A stretch of DNA of 64,000 bases from Anaerolineales bacterium (GCA_025808555.1 CP075526.1:622387-686386), one strand, 5' to 3'; shown: positions 43,761-53,490, numbered from the stretch's first letter. Notes: a model not told the origin generated them from the letters alone. Made by a program: numbers and translations.

Positions 43761-43816
43761 CAGATTGCTTCGGGTCTGAAAGTTGCATGAAAGCAACTTT
43801 CAGCATCCTCGCAATG
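43761..43816 (-). repeat. Dispersed palindromic repeat, ATTGCGAGG...GAAGCAATCT family
   Basis: CAGATTGCTTCGG to CCTCGCAATGAAAG with an internal 11-bp hairpin CTGAAAGTTGC-ATGAAA-GCAACTTTCAG (43776-43803). Confidence 0.6.
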
Positions 43817-43990
43817 AAAGCAGAAAAGTTATTGTTGCTGGAAAGGGGTGGGGGTCAAAAGATATTACTAACAACTTTTGAGTGAGCGCAGACATGCGAT
43901 GGTTTTACTCAATTTCAGGTTGTATATGGGGAGCTGGAGATTAAATCAAGGGACTGGACACCTGCCAAGCGTTGCCCGCCTACCCTCAGT

Positions 43991-43996
43991 TATAAT
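43991..43996 (+). promoter_or_regulatory. -10 element of rpe, leaderless type
   Basis: Perfect TATAAT with 6 nt to ATG 44003 and no Shine-Dalgarno. Confidence 0.6.
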
Positions 43997-44002
43997 TTTC
44001 CA

Positions 44003-44680
44003 ATGGCGTCCAAGCCAATCATCGCTCCATCCATACTCAGTGCAGATTTTGGCTATTTAGCCGAGCAAATTGCCGAAGCCGAGCAGGCCGGGGCGGATTG
44101 GCTGCATATTGACGTGATGGATGGGCACTTCGTGCCGCCCATCACCATGGGCCAGCTGGTGACGCGGGTGTGCCGCCAGCACAGCCAGCTGCCGCTGGAT
44201 GTGCACCTGATGGTGCAAAACCCCGACGGCATGCTGGCCTCGTTTGCCGAAGCCGGTGCCGACCACATCCACATCCATGTCGAAGCAAGCTCCGACCCGA
44301 CCGCCAGCCTGGCGGCAATCCGCGCCCTGGGTTGCAAAGCCGGCCTGGCGCTTAACCCGCCCACGCCGGTCGAGCGCGTGCTGCCCTATCTTGAGCAGGC
44401 TGACATCATCCTGGTGATGAGCGTCAACCCGGGCCGCTCCGGCCAGGCGTTCATGCCCGAGAGCCTGGAGAAAGTGCGCCAGCTGCAGGCGGCGATCGCC
44501 GAGCGCGGGCTGGGCACGCTGATCGAGCTGGACGGCGGCATCGACGCCAGCACGCTGCCGGCCGCCCACAGCGCCGGCGGCCAGGCCTTCGTGGCCGGGC
44601 ATGCCATCTTTGACCATCCCCAGGGGATTGCGGCGGGCGTCAACGCCCTGCGCAATGCCGCCCTGGTAGCCCAACATTAG
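44003..44680 (+). CDS. rpe: Ribulose-phosphate 3-epimerase
   Basis: 225 residues of a TIM barrel: APSILSADFGYLAEQI, WLHIDVMDGHFVPPITMG with metal His and catalytic Asp, DVHLMVQNPD, VMSVNPGRSGQAFMP and ELDGGIDASTLP. It interconverts D-ribulose 5-phosphate and D-xylulose 5-phosphate in the pentose phosphate pathway. It begins a block with asp23, fakA and degV. Confidence 0.95.
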   Translation: MASKPIIAPSILSADFGYLAEQIAEAEQAGADWLHIDVMDGHFVPPITMGQLVTRVCRQHSQLPLDVHLMVQNPDGMLASFAEAGADHIHIHVEASSDPTASLAAIRALGCKAGLALNPPTPVERVLPYLEQADIILVMSVNPGRSGQAFMPESLEKVRQLQAAIAERGLGTLIELDGGIDASTLPAAHSAGGQAFVAGHAIFDHPQGIAAGVNALRNAALVAQH

Positions 44681-44690
44681 GACACGTTCA

Positions 44691-45044
44691 ATGACCGCAG
44701 ACAACGCTCCCCACGGCAGCATCCATGTCTCGCCCCGTGCCGTCGCCACGGTGGCCTACCAGGCCGCCGTGCAATCCTACGGCGTGGTGGGCCTGGCGGC
44801 CAAGAACTTTCTGGATGGCGTCAGCAACTTCATCGTTAAGGACCCCACCCACGGCATCGAGGTGAGCTATGACGAGGGCGCCATCAATATTGATATTTAC
44901 ATCGTCGTGGAATACGGCACCAACATCAAAACCATCGCGGCCAGCGTGGCGCAGACCGTGCGCTATAACGTGGAAAAAGCCCTGGGCCTGCCCATCCAGC
45001 ATGTGAATGTGCATGTGCAGGGCCTGCGCGTCAGTGCAGACTAA
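44691..45044 (+). CDS. Asp23/Gls24 family protein
   Basis: 117 residues with IHVSPRAVATVAYQAAVQSYGVVGLA, then DIYIVVEYGTNIKTIAASV and VNVHVQGLRV, the Asp23 (DUF322) pattern. Soluble. In Firmicutes this gene precedes the fatty-acid kinase gene in the same way. It is thought to be an envelope-associated factor. Separated by 10 nt from rpe and 26 nt from fakA. Confidence 0.88.
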   Translation: MTADNAPHGSIHVSPRAVATVAYQAAVQSYGVVGLAAKNFLDGVSNFIVKDPTHGIEVSYDEGAINIDIYIVVEYGTNIKTIAASVAQTVRYNVEKALGLPIQHVNVHVQGLRVSAD

Positions 45045-45070
45045 AAATTCAGAGAGAAGCAGGAATCATC

Positions 45071-46759
45071 ATGTCAGAACTCACTCAAGAACGCGCCCAC
45101 CGAGCCAACATCTTGCAACAGCGCCCTGTCGACGGCAACGGCGTGCGCAGCCTGGCCCTCGCCGGCTTTGGCTGGCTTGAAGCCAATAAACAGTCCGTCA
45201 ATGCGCTCAACGTCTTCCCCGTACCGGATGGCGACACCGGCACCAACATGGTGCTCACCATGAAATCCGCCATCGAAGAAATGCACAAGTCGGCCGAACA
45301 GAAGGCCGGCAAGGTGCTGGAAGCGATCGCCCGCGGCGCGCTGATGGGCGCCCGCGGCAACTCTGGCGTGATCCTCTCTCAGCTGTGGCGCGGCTTTGCG
45401 CGCGCCGCCGAGGGCAAAGACCTGCTCACCGCTGAGGACCTGGCGCGCGGCTTCTCTGAATCCCGCGATACAGCCTACAAGGGCGTCGTGCGCCCGGTGG
45501 AAGGCACCATCCTGACCGTTTCCAAAGACATGGCCACCGCCGCCGAAGAAGCGATTGCCAGCGGCGTGAACGACCCCATCGCCTTGCTGGAAGCGGTGCT
45601 GAAGGCGGCTGACGCCTCGGTGCGCCGCACGCCGGACCTGCTCCCGATCTTGAAGGAAGCCGGCGTGGTCGACTCGGGCGGTAAGGGTCTGTACTTCCTC
45701 ATCGAAGGCATGCTGCGCTGGGTGCGCGGCCAGCAAGTGCGCCAGGCCGAGAGCATCATTGCACCGATCGCCTCGCTCAACCTCGAGAACTCGCTGGAAG
45801 CCGTGGAAGAGGGCCAGGACTACGAGATTGTCGTAGACTTCCGCCCGAATGGCGAACTGGCCCTGCCCAGCTTCTACGCCGAGCTGGAAAAGATGGGCAC
45901 CTCGATCCAGGTGGGCGAAGGCGAAGGCATGTTCCGTATGCATATCCACGTCCCCACTGAGAAGCGCTACGAGCCGATCGACTACATCATGACCCTCGGC
46001 ACGGTGACCAATGTAGCCATCGAGAACCTGATGGCACAGATGGACGACATTACCGCCCAGGCCAAGGGCCGCGGCGAATACACCGTGCGCCCGATCGCCC
46101 CCGGCCAGATCGCCGTGGTGGCCGTGGCGCCGGGCGCCGGGATCGCCCGCCATTTTGCTGACCTGGGCGTGGCGGCCATCATTGAAGGCGGCCAGACCAT
46201 GAACCCGAGCACGGCCGACATCCTGAAATCGTTTGAGAACCTGCCTACGGATAAGGTCATCATCCTGCCCAACAACAAGAACATTACCCTGGCGGCCCAA
46301 TCCGCCGCCGAGCTGACGGTGAAGGAAGCCATCGTGCTGCCCACCACCAGCGTGCCGCAAGGCCTGGCGGCCATGCTGGTGTGGGACCCCACCGGCGAAC
46401 TGGAGCCGGTGGGCGAAGCGATGCGCAAGGCGGCCGGTGCAGTGCAAACCGGCGAAGTGACCACGGCCACGCGCAGCGTGGAACTGGACGGCGTCAAGGT
46501 GAAGGACGGCCAGGTGATCGGCCTGCACAATGGCAAGCTCAAAGTGGCCGCCGGGGATGTGGAGAAGGCCAGCCTGGCCCTGCTCAAGGAGATGAAGTTT
46601 GAGGGCATGGAAGTGCTTTCGATCTTCTATGGCGAAGAGGTGGATGCCCAGGTGGCCGAATCGGTAGCCGACACTATTCGTCAGGCCTACCCTGACCAGG
46701 AGATCGAAGTGCAGCACGGCGGCCAACCGCACTACCAGTTCATCTTCGCCGCAGAATAA
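45071..46759 (+). CDS. fakA: Fatty acid kinase FakA-like (DAK1-like/DegV helper)
   Basis: 562 residues. The N-terminal DhaL/DAK2 kinase domain has FPVPDGDTGTNMVLTMKSA with the Asp cluster and MGARGNSGVILSQLWRG. The central and C-terminal parts follow the FakA layout (VDSGGKGLYFLIEGML, SIFYGEEV). FakA phosphorylates fatty acids presented by FakB (DegV). The neighbouring degV supports this. An AGAGAAG site precedes ATG 45071. Confidence 0.92.
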   Translation: MSELTQERAHRANILQQRPVDGNGVRSLALAGFGWLEANKQSVNALNVFPVPDGDTGTNMVLTMKSAIEEMHKSAEQKAGKVLEAIARGALMGARGNSGVILSQLWRGFARAAEGKDLLTAEDLARGFSESRDTAYKGVVRPVEGTILTVSKDMATAAEEAIASGVNDPIALLEAVLKAADASVRRTPDLLPILKEAGVVDSGGKGLYFLIEGMLRWVRGQQVRQAESIIAPIASLNLENSLEAVEEGQDYEIVVDFRPNGELALPSFYAELEKMGTSIQVGEGEGMFRMHIHVPTEKRYEPIDYIMTLGTVTNVAIENLMAQMDDITAQAKGRGEYTVRPIAPGQIAVVAVAPGAGIARHFADLGVAAIIEGGQTMNPSTADILKSFENLPTDKVIILPNNKNITLAAQSAAELTVKEAIVLPTTSVPQGLAAMLVWDPTGELEPVGEAMRKAAGAVQTGEVTTATRSVELDGVKVKDGQVIGLHNGKLKVAAGDVEKASLALLKEMKFEGMEVLSIFYGEEVDAQVAESVADTIRQAYPDQEIEVQHGGQPHYQFIFAAE

Positions 46760-46773
46760 CGCTAGCAGCTGGC

Positions 46774-47622
46774 ATGTCCGTCGCCATCATCACTGACAGC
46801 ACCGTCTCGTTCCCCAACCCGGTCTTTCCCGGGCGGGAGCTGGTGCACATCCTCTCGCCTGGCTGGCAGCCTGCGCTGCCCGCGGGCGTGGAGCGCTTGA
46901 AAGCCAGCAGCTTTCCCCCTACTTTGCGACACACAGCCAACGGAGCGGCGCCACGCTTGCTGCCGCCGCGCGCGGCAGACCTGGAAGCCTTATACCGCCA
47001 GCTGGGCCAGAGCCACGACGGCGTGCTGGTGCTGCTGCACTCCAACCACTTCAGCCCGGTCGAAGAAGAAGCCCAGGCCGCGGCCGGCGCGGTGCACGGC
47101 AAAGTGGCCGTGCGGGTGCTGGACAGTTTGAACATCTCGCTGGGGCTGGGCCTGCTGGTGCAGGCCGCCGCGGCGGCCAGCGCGGCAGGCATGCCCCTGG
47201 CGGAGCTGGACCTGCATGTGCGCGGCCTACTGCCGCGCGTGTTCGGTATGCTGTGCGTGCCGGGTCTGAGCTACCTGGAGCGCACCGGGCAGATCAATCA
47301 CAGCCAGGCCGTGGTGGGCGAATATTTGGAAATTCTGCAGGTCTTCACCCTGGACAGCGGCCAGCTGGTGCCCACCCAGAAGGCGCGCAACCCGCGCCAG
47401 CTGGTGGATGTGATGCATGAGTTCCTGTCTGAGTTCACTGACCTGAGCCACATTGCCCTGCTGCAAGGCGCGCCGGCTTTTGAGGCTGAGACACGCGCCC
47501 TGCGTGAGCGCCTGGCCGAAGAAGGGCACACGACCCCCATCAGCGAGCAGATCATTAACGCCCCACTGGCCAGCTTTATTGGGCCGCGCTCGCTGGGCCT
47601 GTTTGCCATCCGCGCTTCGTAG
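46774..47622 (+). CDS. DegV family fatty-acid-binding protein (FakB-like)
   Basis: 282 residues. SVAIITDSTVSFP starts the DegV fold. LLHSNHFSPVEEEAQAAA, VRVLDSLNISLGLGLLV and GQINHSQAVVGEYLEI also fit the family, which holds a fatty acid and hands it to FakA. The conserved TDS is present. It begins 14 nt after fakA. Chain specificity cannot be inferred. Confidence 0.85.
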   Translation: MSVAIITDSTVSFPNPVFPGRELVHILSPGWQPALPAGVERLKASSFPPTLRHTANGAAPRLLPPRAADLEALYRQLGQSHDGVLVLLHSNHFSPVEEEAQAAAGAVHGKVAVRVLDSLNISLGLGLLVQAAAAASAAGMPLAELDLHVRGLLPRVFGMLCVPGLSYLERTGQINHSQAVVGEYLEILQVFTLDSGQLVPTQKARNPRQLVDVMHEFLSEFTDLSHIALLQGAPAFEAETRALRERLAEEGHTTPISEQIINAPLASFIGPRSLGLFAIRAS

Positions 47623-47634
47623 TCCTGCCGCTGT

Positions 47635-47640
47635 TAGAAT
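47635..47640 (+). promoter_or_regulatory. -10 element of recG, leaderless type
   Basis: TAGAAT with 6 nt to ATG 47647 and no Shine-Dalgarno. Confidence 0.5.
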
Positions 47641-47646
47641 ACTGTA

Positions 47647-50235
47647 ATGCAGCCTTCCCTCAGCAAACTGAGGAAGATTTTTTCCCTGGAAGCCCAGCGC
47701 CAATACGATAACCGTGCCGTCATCGGCGGCTTGGAGCAAATGCTGCCTGGCTGGGCTAGCGAAGCCCGCGCCGAAGACGTGAACGAGCCGCTCGTTAACG
47801 CTATCGTGGCACAGTTGCGCAACTACGACACCCTTGAACCGGAATATCGCTCCGTCGCCATTAATAATGTGTCGGCGCGGATTGAACGCGAGACCGGAAC
47901 GAATATTGCCCAACGCAGTGGGCGCGTCAATACACAAAGCTTTCAAGTCCGGCGGGCACCGGTAGCCAAACGCGAGACGCCCACTAAAAAAGCCAGGCAG
48001 GCCAAGACTGCGGCAGCAAAAGAGCCGGCTGCAGCTAAAAAGCCGACTGGCGCCAGAAAGCGGGCGACAAAATCTCCCGACCCCGACGACTCACCCAAAC
48101 CGCCCGTCCGGCGCAGCAAGCCGCCGGCGCGCCGCGCCAAGATCGAAGGCGAGCCGGCCGCCCTGGAGGCCAGCACCACGGTGCTGACCGGGGTCGGCCC
48201 GGTGAACGCCGAGCGGCTGGAGAAGCTGGGCATCTACACCCTGGGCGACATGCTGTACCACTTCCCGCGCCGCTACGATGATTACAGTCAGCTGCTGCCC
48301 ATCCGCGAGCTGAAGTTTGGCCAGGTGGTCACGGTCATCGGCACGGTGAAGAGCAAGAGCCGCCACGGGCCGCCACGCGGCAAGCAGGTCTTCGAGATCG
48401 TGGTGGACGACGGTACGGCCGCCTTGCGGGCGATCTGGTTCAACCAGCCCTGGCTGCTCAAGAACTTCCGCGAGGGCGACGAGGTGGTGCTCTCCGGCAA
48501 GATCGACCAGTACCTGGGCCGCCTGACCCTCAGCAGCCCCGAATGGGAGCTGGTGGAGGACGAAGAAAGCCCCACCGACACCCAGCACACCAACCGCATC
48601 GTACCGGTCTATCCGCTCACCGCAGACATCCGCCAGCGCTGGCTGCGCGGCCTGATGAAAAAGGTGGTCAGCTACTGGGCGCCGCGCCTGCCCGACATGC
48701 TGCCCCCCGAATTACTGACCAGCGCCGGCCTGCTGCCGTACGCCGATGCGCTGCAACAAGTGCACTTCCCGGATTCGCAGGAGCACCTGGAGGCAGCCAA
48801 GCTGCGTCTGGCTTTCAACGAGCTGTTCCTACTGCAGCTGGCCGTGCTGATCCAGAAACGCATCTGGCAGGGTGAAACCGCGCAGCAGTTTGCTCCGGCG
48901 GCCGGCTGGCTGGAGGCGCAGACCGCGCGCCTACCCTACACGCTCACGGAGGCGCAGCAAACCGCCCTGGCCGACCTGTTGGCGGATCTGGCCTCGGGCC
49001 GCCCGATGAACCGCCTATTGCAAGGCGATGTGGGCTCGGGCAAGACGGTGGTGGCGGCGCTGTGCATGGCGCTGGTGGCGGCCAGCGGCGCCCAGGCCGC
49101 CATCATGGCGCCTACCAGCATTCTGGCCGAGCAGCACTATGCCAGCCTGCGCAAGCTGCTGGCAAACGAAGGTGGTCCGCTGGCGCCCGAAGAGATCCGT
49201 CTGATGATCGGCGCCACCAGCAAGGCCGAGAAAGACCAGATCAAGGCCGGACTGAGCGATGGGCGTATCAAGCTCATCATCGGCACGCACACGCTGATCG
49301 AAGACCCGGTGGTCTTCGACGCGCTCGAGCTGATCGTCATCGACGAGCAGCACCGCTTTGGCGTCGGCCAGCGGGCCGCGTTGCGCAACAAGGGCACCAA
49401 CCCGCACCTGCTGGTGATGAGCGCCACACCGATCCCGCGCTCACTGGCGCTGACTCTGTATGGCGACCTGGACGTCAGCGTGATCGACGAGCTACCGCCG
49501 GGCCGCCAGCAGGTAAGCACGCATGTCTTACCGCCCCGCGAGGTGGAGCGCGCCTACACCTACATCCGCAAAGAGGCCGCGGCCGGGCGGCAGGCTTTCA
49601 TCATCTACCCGCTCATCGAGGAAAGCGAAACCTCGCAGGCCAAGGCGGCGGTGGCTGAGCATGCCCGGCTGAGCAAGGAAGTCTTTCCCCAACTAAAATT
49701 AGGCTTGCTGCACGGCCGCATCAGCGCCGAAGAGAAGGACCAGGTGATGAGCGCCTTCCGCGACGGCCAGACGGATGTGCTCGTCTCCACTACGGTGATC
49801 GAAGTGGGCGTGGACGTGCCCAACGCCACGGTGATGCTGATCGAAGGCGCCAACCGCTTCGGCCTGGCACAGCTGCACCAGCTGCGCGGCCGGGTGGGCC
49901 GCGGCAGTGACCAGGCCTATTGCATCCTGGTGCCGGACAGCGCCGATGCGCTCGAGAACGAGCGCCTGACCGCGCTGGCCAGCACGCACGACGGCTTCAA
50001 GCTGGCCGAGATCGACCTGCAGCAGCGCGGGCCGGGCCAGTTCATGGGCATGGCGCAGGCCGGCTTCGGCGACCTACAGCTGGCGCTGCTGACGGATACC
50101 CGCCTGATCGACAAGGCCCGCCGGCAGGCGGAGAGCCTGCTGGCGGTCGACCCCGAGCTGAGCCAGCCGCAGCACACTGCGATCGCGGCAGCCTTGATAC
50201 ACTACACACGAGACGGTAAGGGAGACCTGAGCTAA
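47647..50235 (+). CDS. recG: ATP-dependent DNA helicase RecG
   Basis: 862 residues. A helical N-terminal region (about 1-95) and a Lys/Ala/Pro-rich linker (95-165) precede the wedge domain (LTGVGPVNAERLEKLGI, DMLYHFPRRYDDYSQ). The helicase core has GDVGSGKTVVAALC, DEQHRFGVGQRAAL, MSATPIPRSLALT, TTVIEVGVDVPNAT and QLHQLRGRVGRG. It remodels stalled replication forks and branched DNA. It is longer than E. coli RecG (693 aa) because of the N-terminal extension. The stop overlaps coaD by one base. Confidence 0.95.
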   Translation: MQPSLSKLRKIFSLEAQRQYDNRAVIGGLEQMLPGWASEARAEDVNEPLVNAIVAQLRNYDTLEPEYRSVAINNVSARIERETGTNIAQRSGRVNTQSFQVRRAPVAKRETPTKKARQAKTAAAKEPAAAKKPTGARKRATKSPDPDDSPKPPVRRSKPPARRAKIEGEPAALEASTTVLTGVGPVNAERLEKLGIYTLGDMLYHFPRRYDDYSQLLPIRELKFGQVVTVIGTVKSKSRHGPPRGKQVFEIVVDDGTAALRAIWFNQPWLLKNFREGDEVVLSGKIDQYLGRLTLSSPEWELVEDEESPTDTQHTNRIVPVYPLTADIRQRWLRGLMKKVVSYWAPRLPDMLPPELLTSAGLLPYADALQQVHFPDSQEHLEAAKLRLAFNELFLLQLAVLIQKRIWQGETAQQFAPAAGWLEAQTARLPYTLTEAQQTALADLLADLASGRPMNRLLQGDVGSGKTVVAALCMALVAASGAQAAIMAPTSILAEQHYASLRKLLANEGGPLAPEEIRLMIGATSKAEKDQIKAGLSDGRIKLIIGTHTLIEDPVVFDALELIVIDEQHRFGVGQRAALRNKGTNPHLLVMSATPIPRSLALTLYGDLDVSVIDELPPGRQQVSTHVLPPREVERAYTYIRKEAAAGRQAFIIYPLIEESETSQAKAAVAEHARLSKEVFPQLKLGLLHGRISAEEKDQVMSAFRDGQTDVLVSTTVIEVGVDVPNATVMLIEGANRFGLAQLHQLRGRVGRGSDQAYCILVPDSADALENERLTALASTHDGFKLAEIDLQQRGPGQFMGMAQAGFGDLQLALLTDTRLIDKARRQAESLLAVDPELSQPQHTAIAAALIHYTRDGKGDLS

Positions 50236-50762
50236 TGATCCGTGCATTTTTCCCCGCTACGTTTGACCCCATTCACAACGGGCATATTGACATCGCCCTG
50301 CGTGCCACCAAGCTGTTCGATGAGATCGTGGTGGCGGTGTATGAGCTGCCGCAGAAGAACCTGATGCTCTCGACTGACACGCGGGTTGCCCTGGTGAAAG
50401 AGACCTTCAAGGATGAGAAGAAGATCACCGTCACCACCTACTCCGGCCTGACGGTGGATTATTGCCGCCAGATCGGCGCCCAGGTGATCGTGCGCGGGCT
50501 GCGTGTGTTTTCGGACTTTGAGTACGAGTTCCGCATGGCCTTGGCCAACCGCCAGCTGGCGCCAGACCTGGAGACGGTCTCGCTCATCACCAGCAAGGAG
50601 CACAGCTTCCTGTCCTCCACGACAGTGCGCGAAGTGGCCTCGCTGGGCGGCGATGTGGGCAGCATGGTACCGCCGCACGTCAAGCAGGCGCTGGCCGACC
50701 GCATTGCGGAGATGGCCGCCAACGGCGAGCCGAAGTACCCGGCCAATCAGCTGCGGGACTGA
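50235..50762 (+). CDS. coaD: Phosphopantetheine adenylyltransferase
   Basis: 175 residues. FPATFDPIHNGHIDIALRA holds the nucleotidyltransferase (T/H)xGH motif. VIVRGLRVFSDFEYEFRMA and FLSSTTVREVASLGG are CoaD-specific. It catalyses the penultimate CoA step from 4'-phosphopantetheine and ATP. Typical CoaD is about 160 aa. The ATG overlaps the recG stop. Confidence 0.95.
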   Translation: MIRAFFPATFDPIHNGHIDIALRATKLFDEIVVAVYELPQKNLMLSTDTRVALVKETFKDEKKITVTTYSGLTVDYCRQIGAQVIVRGLRVFSDFEYEFRMALANRQLAPDLETVSLITSKEHSFLSSTTVREVASLGGDVGSMVPPHVKQALADRIAEMAANGEPKYPANQLRD

Positions 50763-50877
50763 CTCACTGCTGATAGTCATCAGCAGACATGCCCACAGCT
50801 TCATTGGCCTTTGTGCGGGAGTCAATTGCTGTCAATTCTGGAGAAAGCCTTTGACATAGATTGCCTGGCCTGCAAAG

Positions 50878-50906
50878 TTGCCGAAACGGCGGTTTACAGA
50901 TAAGCT
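50878..50906 (+). promoter_or_regulatory. Promoter candidate of the SepIVA/DivIVA-like gene
   Basis: TTGCCG, 17-bp spacer, TAAGCT; start near 50913 and leader of about 40 nt. Confidence 0.4.
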
Positions 50907-50951
50907 AGGCTCAAATCTTGCATCTTGAGGCAAGAAGGCAAGACGACCCTT

Positions 50952-51452
50952 ATGGACATTCTTCAACTCGTAGACAAGCTGGAAGAGCTTTTTAACGAAA
51001 GCCGCCCCCTGCCGCTGACCAATAACGTCATTGTGGACGAAGACCGCATGCTGGACCTGATCGACCAGATGCGAGTGGCGATCCCGGATGAGGTCAAGAA
51101 GGCCCAGAAGCTGATCGCCGAACGCGACCGCACGATGGCCCAGGCGCAGGAGGAGGCCCAGCGCACCCTGCAGTTGGCCCGCGAAAAGAGCGACGGCCTG
51201 GTGGAGCGCGATGCGGTGGTGACCGCCGCCGAGAGCCGGGCTGAGCAGATCATCCAGCAGGCCAACCTGGACGCCGAGGCCACCCGCCAGGAAGCCGACG
51301 ATTACGTGATCGAGACGCTGACCAGCCTTGAGATGGAGTTGGAGCGCGTGCTCAACCAGGTGCGCAACGGCATCCGCACGGTGATGCAGCAGCAGGAAGA
51401 GAAGCGGGCCGAGATGCAGGCGCGCCAGGGCGGCGGCAGTAATCAGGTCTAG
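50952..51452 (+). CDS. SepIVA/DivIVA-like coiled-coil cell-division protein
   Basis: 166 residues. After MDILQLVDKLEELFNESR comes LPLTNN, then RMLDLIDQMRVAIPDEVKKAQKLIAERD, a pattern that matches mycobacterial SepIVA (LELIDDIKDAIPGEL). The rest is a long Ala/Glu/Gln-rich coiled coil and the segment LVERDAVVTAAESRAEQII. In actinobacteria sepIVA is also found near coaD. ATG 50952 is used rather than an upstream GTG/ATG. A role in division or cell-wall growth is inferred by homology only. Confidence 0.7.
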   Translation: MDILQLVDKLEELFNESRPLPLTNNVIVDEDRMLDLIDQMRVAIPDEVKKAQKLIAERDRTMAQAQEEAQRTLQLAREKSDGLVERDAVVTAAESRAEQIIQQANLDAEATRQEADDYVIETLTSLEMELERVLNQVRNGIRTVMQQQEEKRAEMQARQGGGSNQV

Positions 51453-51475
51453 CCAGACCGTACTCAGATTAAAGT

Positions 51476-51506
51476 AAACGCCCGCAATAATTGCGGGCGT
51501 TTTATT
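51476..51506. terminator. Terminator after the SepIVA-like gene
   Basis: AAACGCCCGCAA / TTGCGGGCGTTT arms around a very short centre, followed by T-rich sequence. It also faces the convergent channel gene. Confidence 0.85.
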
Positions 51507-51553
51507 TTGTACTAGCGATTCTTGAAAAACAACAAAATTGCGGATTAGTAGAG

Positions 51554-53461
51554 CTAACTCTCCGCCAGCACAATGACCTTGTCGCCTTCACCGAAGATGA
51601 TGGAGTGGGATTTCTTAGGATTGGTGTACACGCCGTAGGACTTGGCCGGGTCGTTGGATTCGGCGACCAGGCGGTAGCCGATGGCGGTTTCCCCGCGGCG
51701 GCGGGCGGCCTCGACCACGGTGTAGAAGTTGACCGGGCGGCCGGTTTCCACATAATGGTCAGCGGGCTTGAGGTACACCTCGGCGCCTTCGGGATCGAAG
51801 ATATCGGCGAAGACTGCGTACAGGTCAGCGTTCTCGGCGAACTGGGCCATCATCAGGCTGATAAGCTGCTCGCTGACGATGAAGTCATCCACGCGGGCCA
51901 CCTGGGCCAGCTCACGGTTGCGCAGATCAAGTACTTCGCTGACGATGGAAAAGGGCGTCTGGTCCTGCTGGAAGATGTCGCGCAGGTGGAGCAAAGTGAC
52001 CAGGGTCAGTGCATCGGCCTGCTGCACGCCGCGCTCCATGTATGCCAGCACGATGACGTGGTTGTAATCCTCCACTTTGAGGGCATCCAGCAAACCGCGA
52101 TCCGTGGCATCACCCTGTAGCACATGCAGGCGAATGTTTTGCAGCGCGTTAGCCTGGCTGCGAATGCCTTCGGCTATGGCATCCGAAATATCAGCCACCA
52201 CGCGCACCTCGGAACCCTTGGCCACATAGTGGTCCAGCTCGCGCAGGATGGTGAAGCCGTTCTGGTTCCAGCCGAGCACGAGAGTGCGCACGGGTTCGGG
52301 CGCGGGCAGCGCGCCGCCGGTGTGGATGAGTTGGGTCTGGATCTCAACGTCGTCGGCCTTGGTCAAACGAATGGTGTCGTCATCTGACGAGAGGGCGAAC
52401 AAGTGATCGCCGGGCTTGATCTGGGTATCCATGGGCGGGTTGAGCCAGATCTTGCCCTCCGCCGAGCGCATACCCATGACGGCTGACGCCTCGTAAGCCA
52501 GCAAGGCTTCGCCATAGGTCTTGCCAGTCAGGGCCGGCTCCTCTTTGAAATAGATCTCGTCGCCTTCAAAGTTCATGAGCTCGGTGTAGACCACGGAAAG
52601 GCCCGACTGGTGGTGGGCCTGGGCCACGAGACGCGAGATCAGATCACCGATCAGCACTACCTGCAGCTTGTCCTGTTCGCTGACCAGTTTGAGAACATTG
52701 AGGTTGCGGGCGTTACGCACCTGGGTGTTGATCGAATACGGCTCGGGCCGGCGATTGGCGGCGTTGGTGATGGCCAGCACGGACTTAATGACCTCGGCGT
52801 CCGGGTCGGCTGTATCCGGCGGCAGAATGATGATGGACTTGCTGGATTGTGGATTGGCGATCTCGATATCGGCCGGGTCGTTGGGCTGGCCGCTGCGACA
52901 GACGATGCGGGTCTTGTTGCCGCGCAGGTTCACACGCTCGCGGATCTCATCCTCCATCTGCACCTTGTCACGGTCAGCCAGGATGACGATGCAGGCATTC
53001 TTCTGGTTCTCGTTGGCGAGCACCAGCTCATTGAGGATGGTGAAGATCTGCGGCGACCAGCCGAGGATGAGGGTGTGACCCTGCTCCAGCACCCGCGAGC
53101 GGCCTTTGCGCAATTCGTCGATCTTGGTTTCGATGCCGTTGTTGAGCACGCCGATCAGGGCGCTGACAATGAAGATGCCGCCGAGGGTGACCAGCAACAT
53201 CACGGCGCGGTAGCCGGCGCCGGTGTCGCCGCCCATGGTGCCCGAATCGAGCGTGCGCATCAGGCTTTGCCAGGCGGCTTCGGTGAAGCTGAGGCGGTCC
53301 ATCTCGCCGTCCTGCACGAAGCCGGCGATGGTGAGGATGGTGGCGGCCAGCAGGACCACCAGCAGGGAAATGACGAACAGCATGCCGATGAGCGCAGGTG
53401 CGCCGCGCGACATCAGGTTGTCAAAGCGGTAACGCAGGCGATCGCCAAACGACGGTTTCAT
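51554..53461 (-). CDS. CASTOR/POLLUX-type ion channel with RCK domains
   Basis: 635 residues. Two helices (about 22-44 and 83-105) flank a pore loop with TLDSGTMGGDTG. Two cytoplasmic RCK/TrkA-N-like modules follow: GHTLILGWSPQIFTILNEL and RTLVLGWNQNGFTILREL. Both begin with the characteristic Castor/Pollux/SYM8 pattern. This family conducts cations (K+ or Ca2+). Prokaryotic members are uncharacterised for the most part. ATG 53461 has TGAGG just upstream and TATAAT at 53491-53496. Confidence 0.88.
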   Translation of the reverse strand: MKPSFGDRLRYRFDNLMSRGAPALIGMLFVISLLVVLLAATILTIAGFVQDGEMDRLSFTEAAWQSLMRTLDSGTMGGDTGAGYRAVMLLVTLGGIFIVSALIGVLNNGIETKIDELRKGRSRVLEQGHTLILGWSPQIFTILNELVLANENQKNACIVILADRDKVQMEDEIRERVNLRGNKTRIVCRSGQPNDPADIEIANPQSSKSIIILPPDTADPDAEVIKSVLAITNAANRRPEPYSINTQVRNARNLNVLKLVSEQDKLQVVLIGDLISRLVAQAHHQSGLSVVYTELMNFEGDEIYFKEEPALTGKTYGEALLAYEASAVMGMRSAEGKIWLNPPMDTQIKPGDHLFALSSDDDTIRLTKADDVEIQTQLIHTGGALPAPEPVRTLVLGWNQNGFTILRELDHYVAKGSEVRVVADISDAIAEGIRSQANALQNIRLHVLQGDATDRGLLDALKVEDYNHVIVLAYMERGVQQADALTLVTLLHLRDIFQQDQTPFSIVSEVLDLRNRELAQVARVDDFIVSEQLISLMMAQFAENADLYAVFADIFDPEGAEVYLKPADHYVETGRPVNFYTVVEAARRRGETAIGYRLVAESNDPAKSYGVYTNPKKSHSIIFGEGDKVIVLAES

Positions 53462-53490
53462 AAAGCCTCAGTTGGGGGCGAATTTGGCTG

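Noticed and set aside
45074-46732. Long minus-strand open frame opposite fakA
   Set aside because: Shadow frame; fakA has complete motifs on the plus strand.
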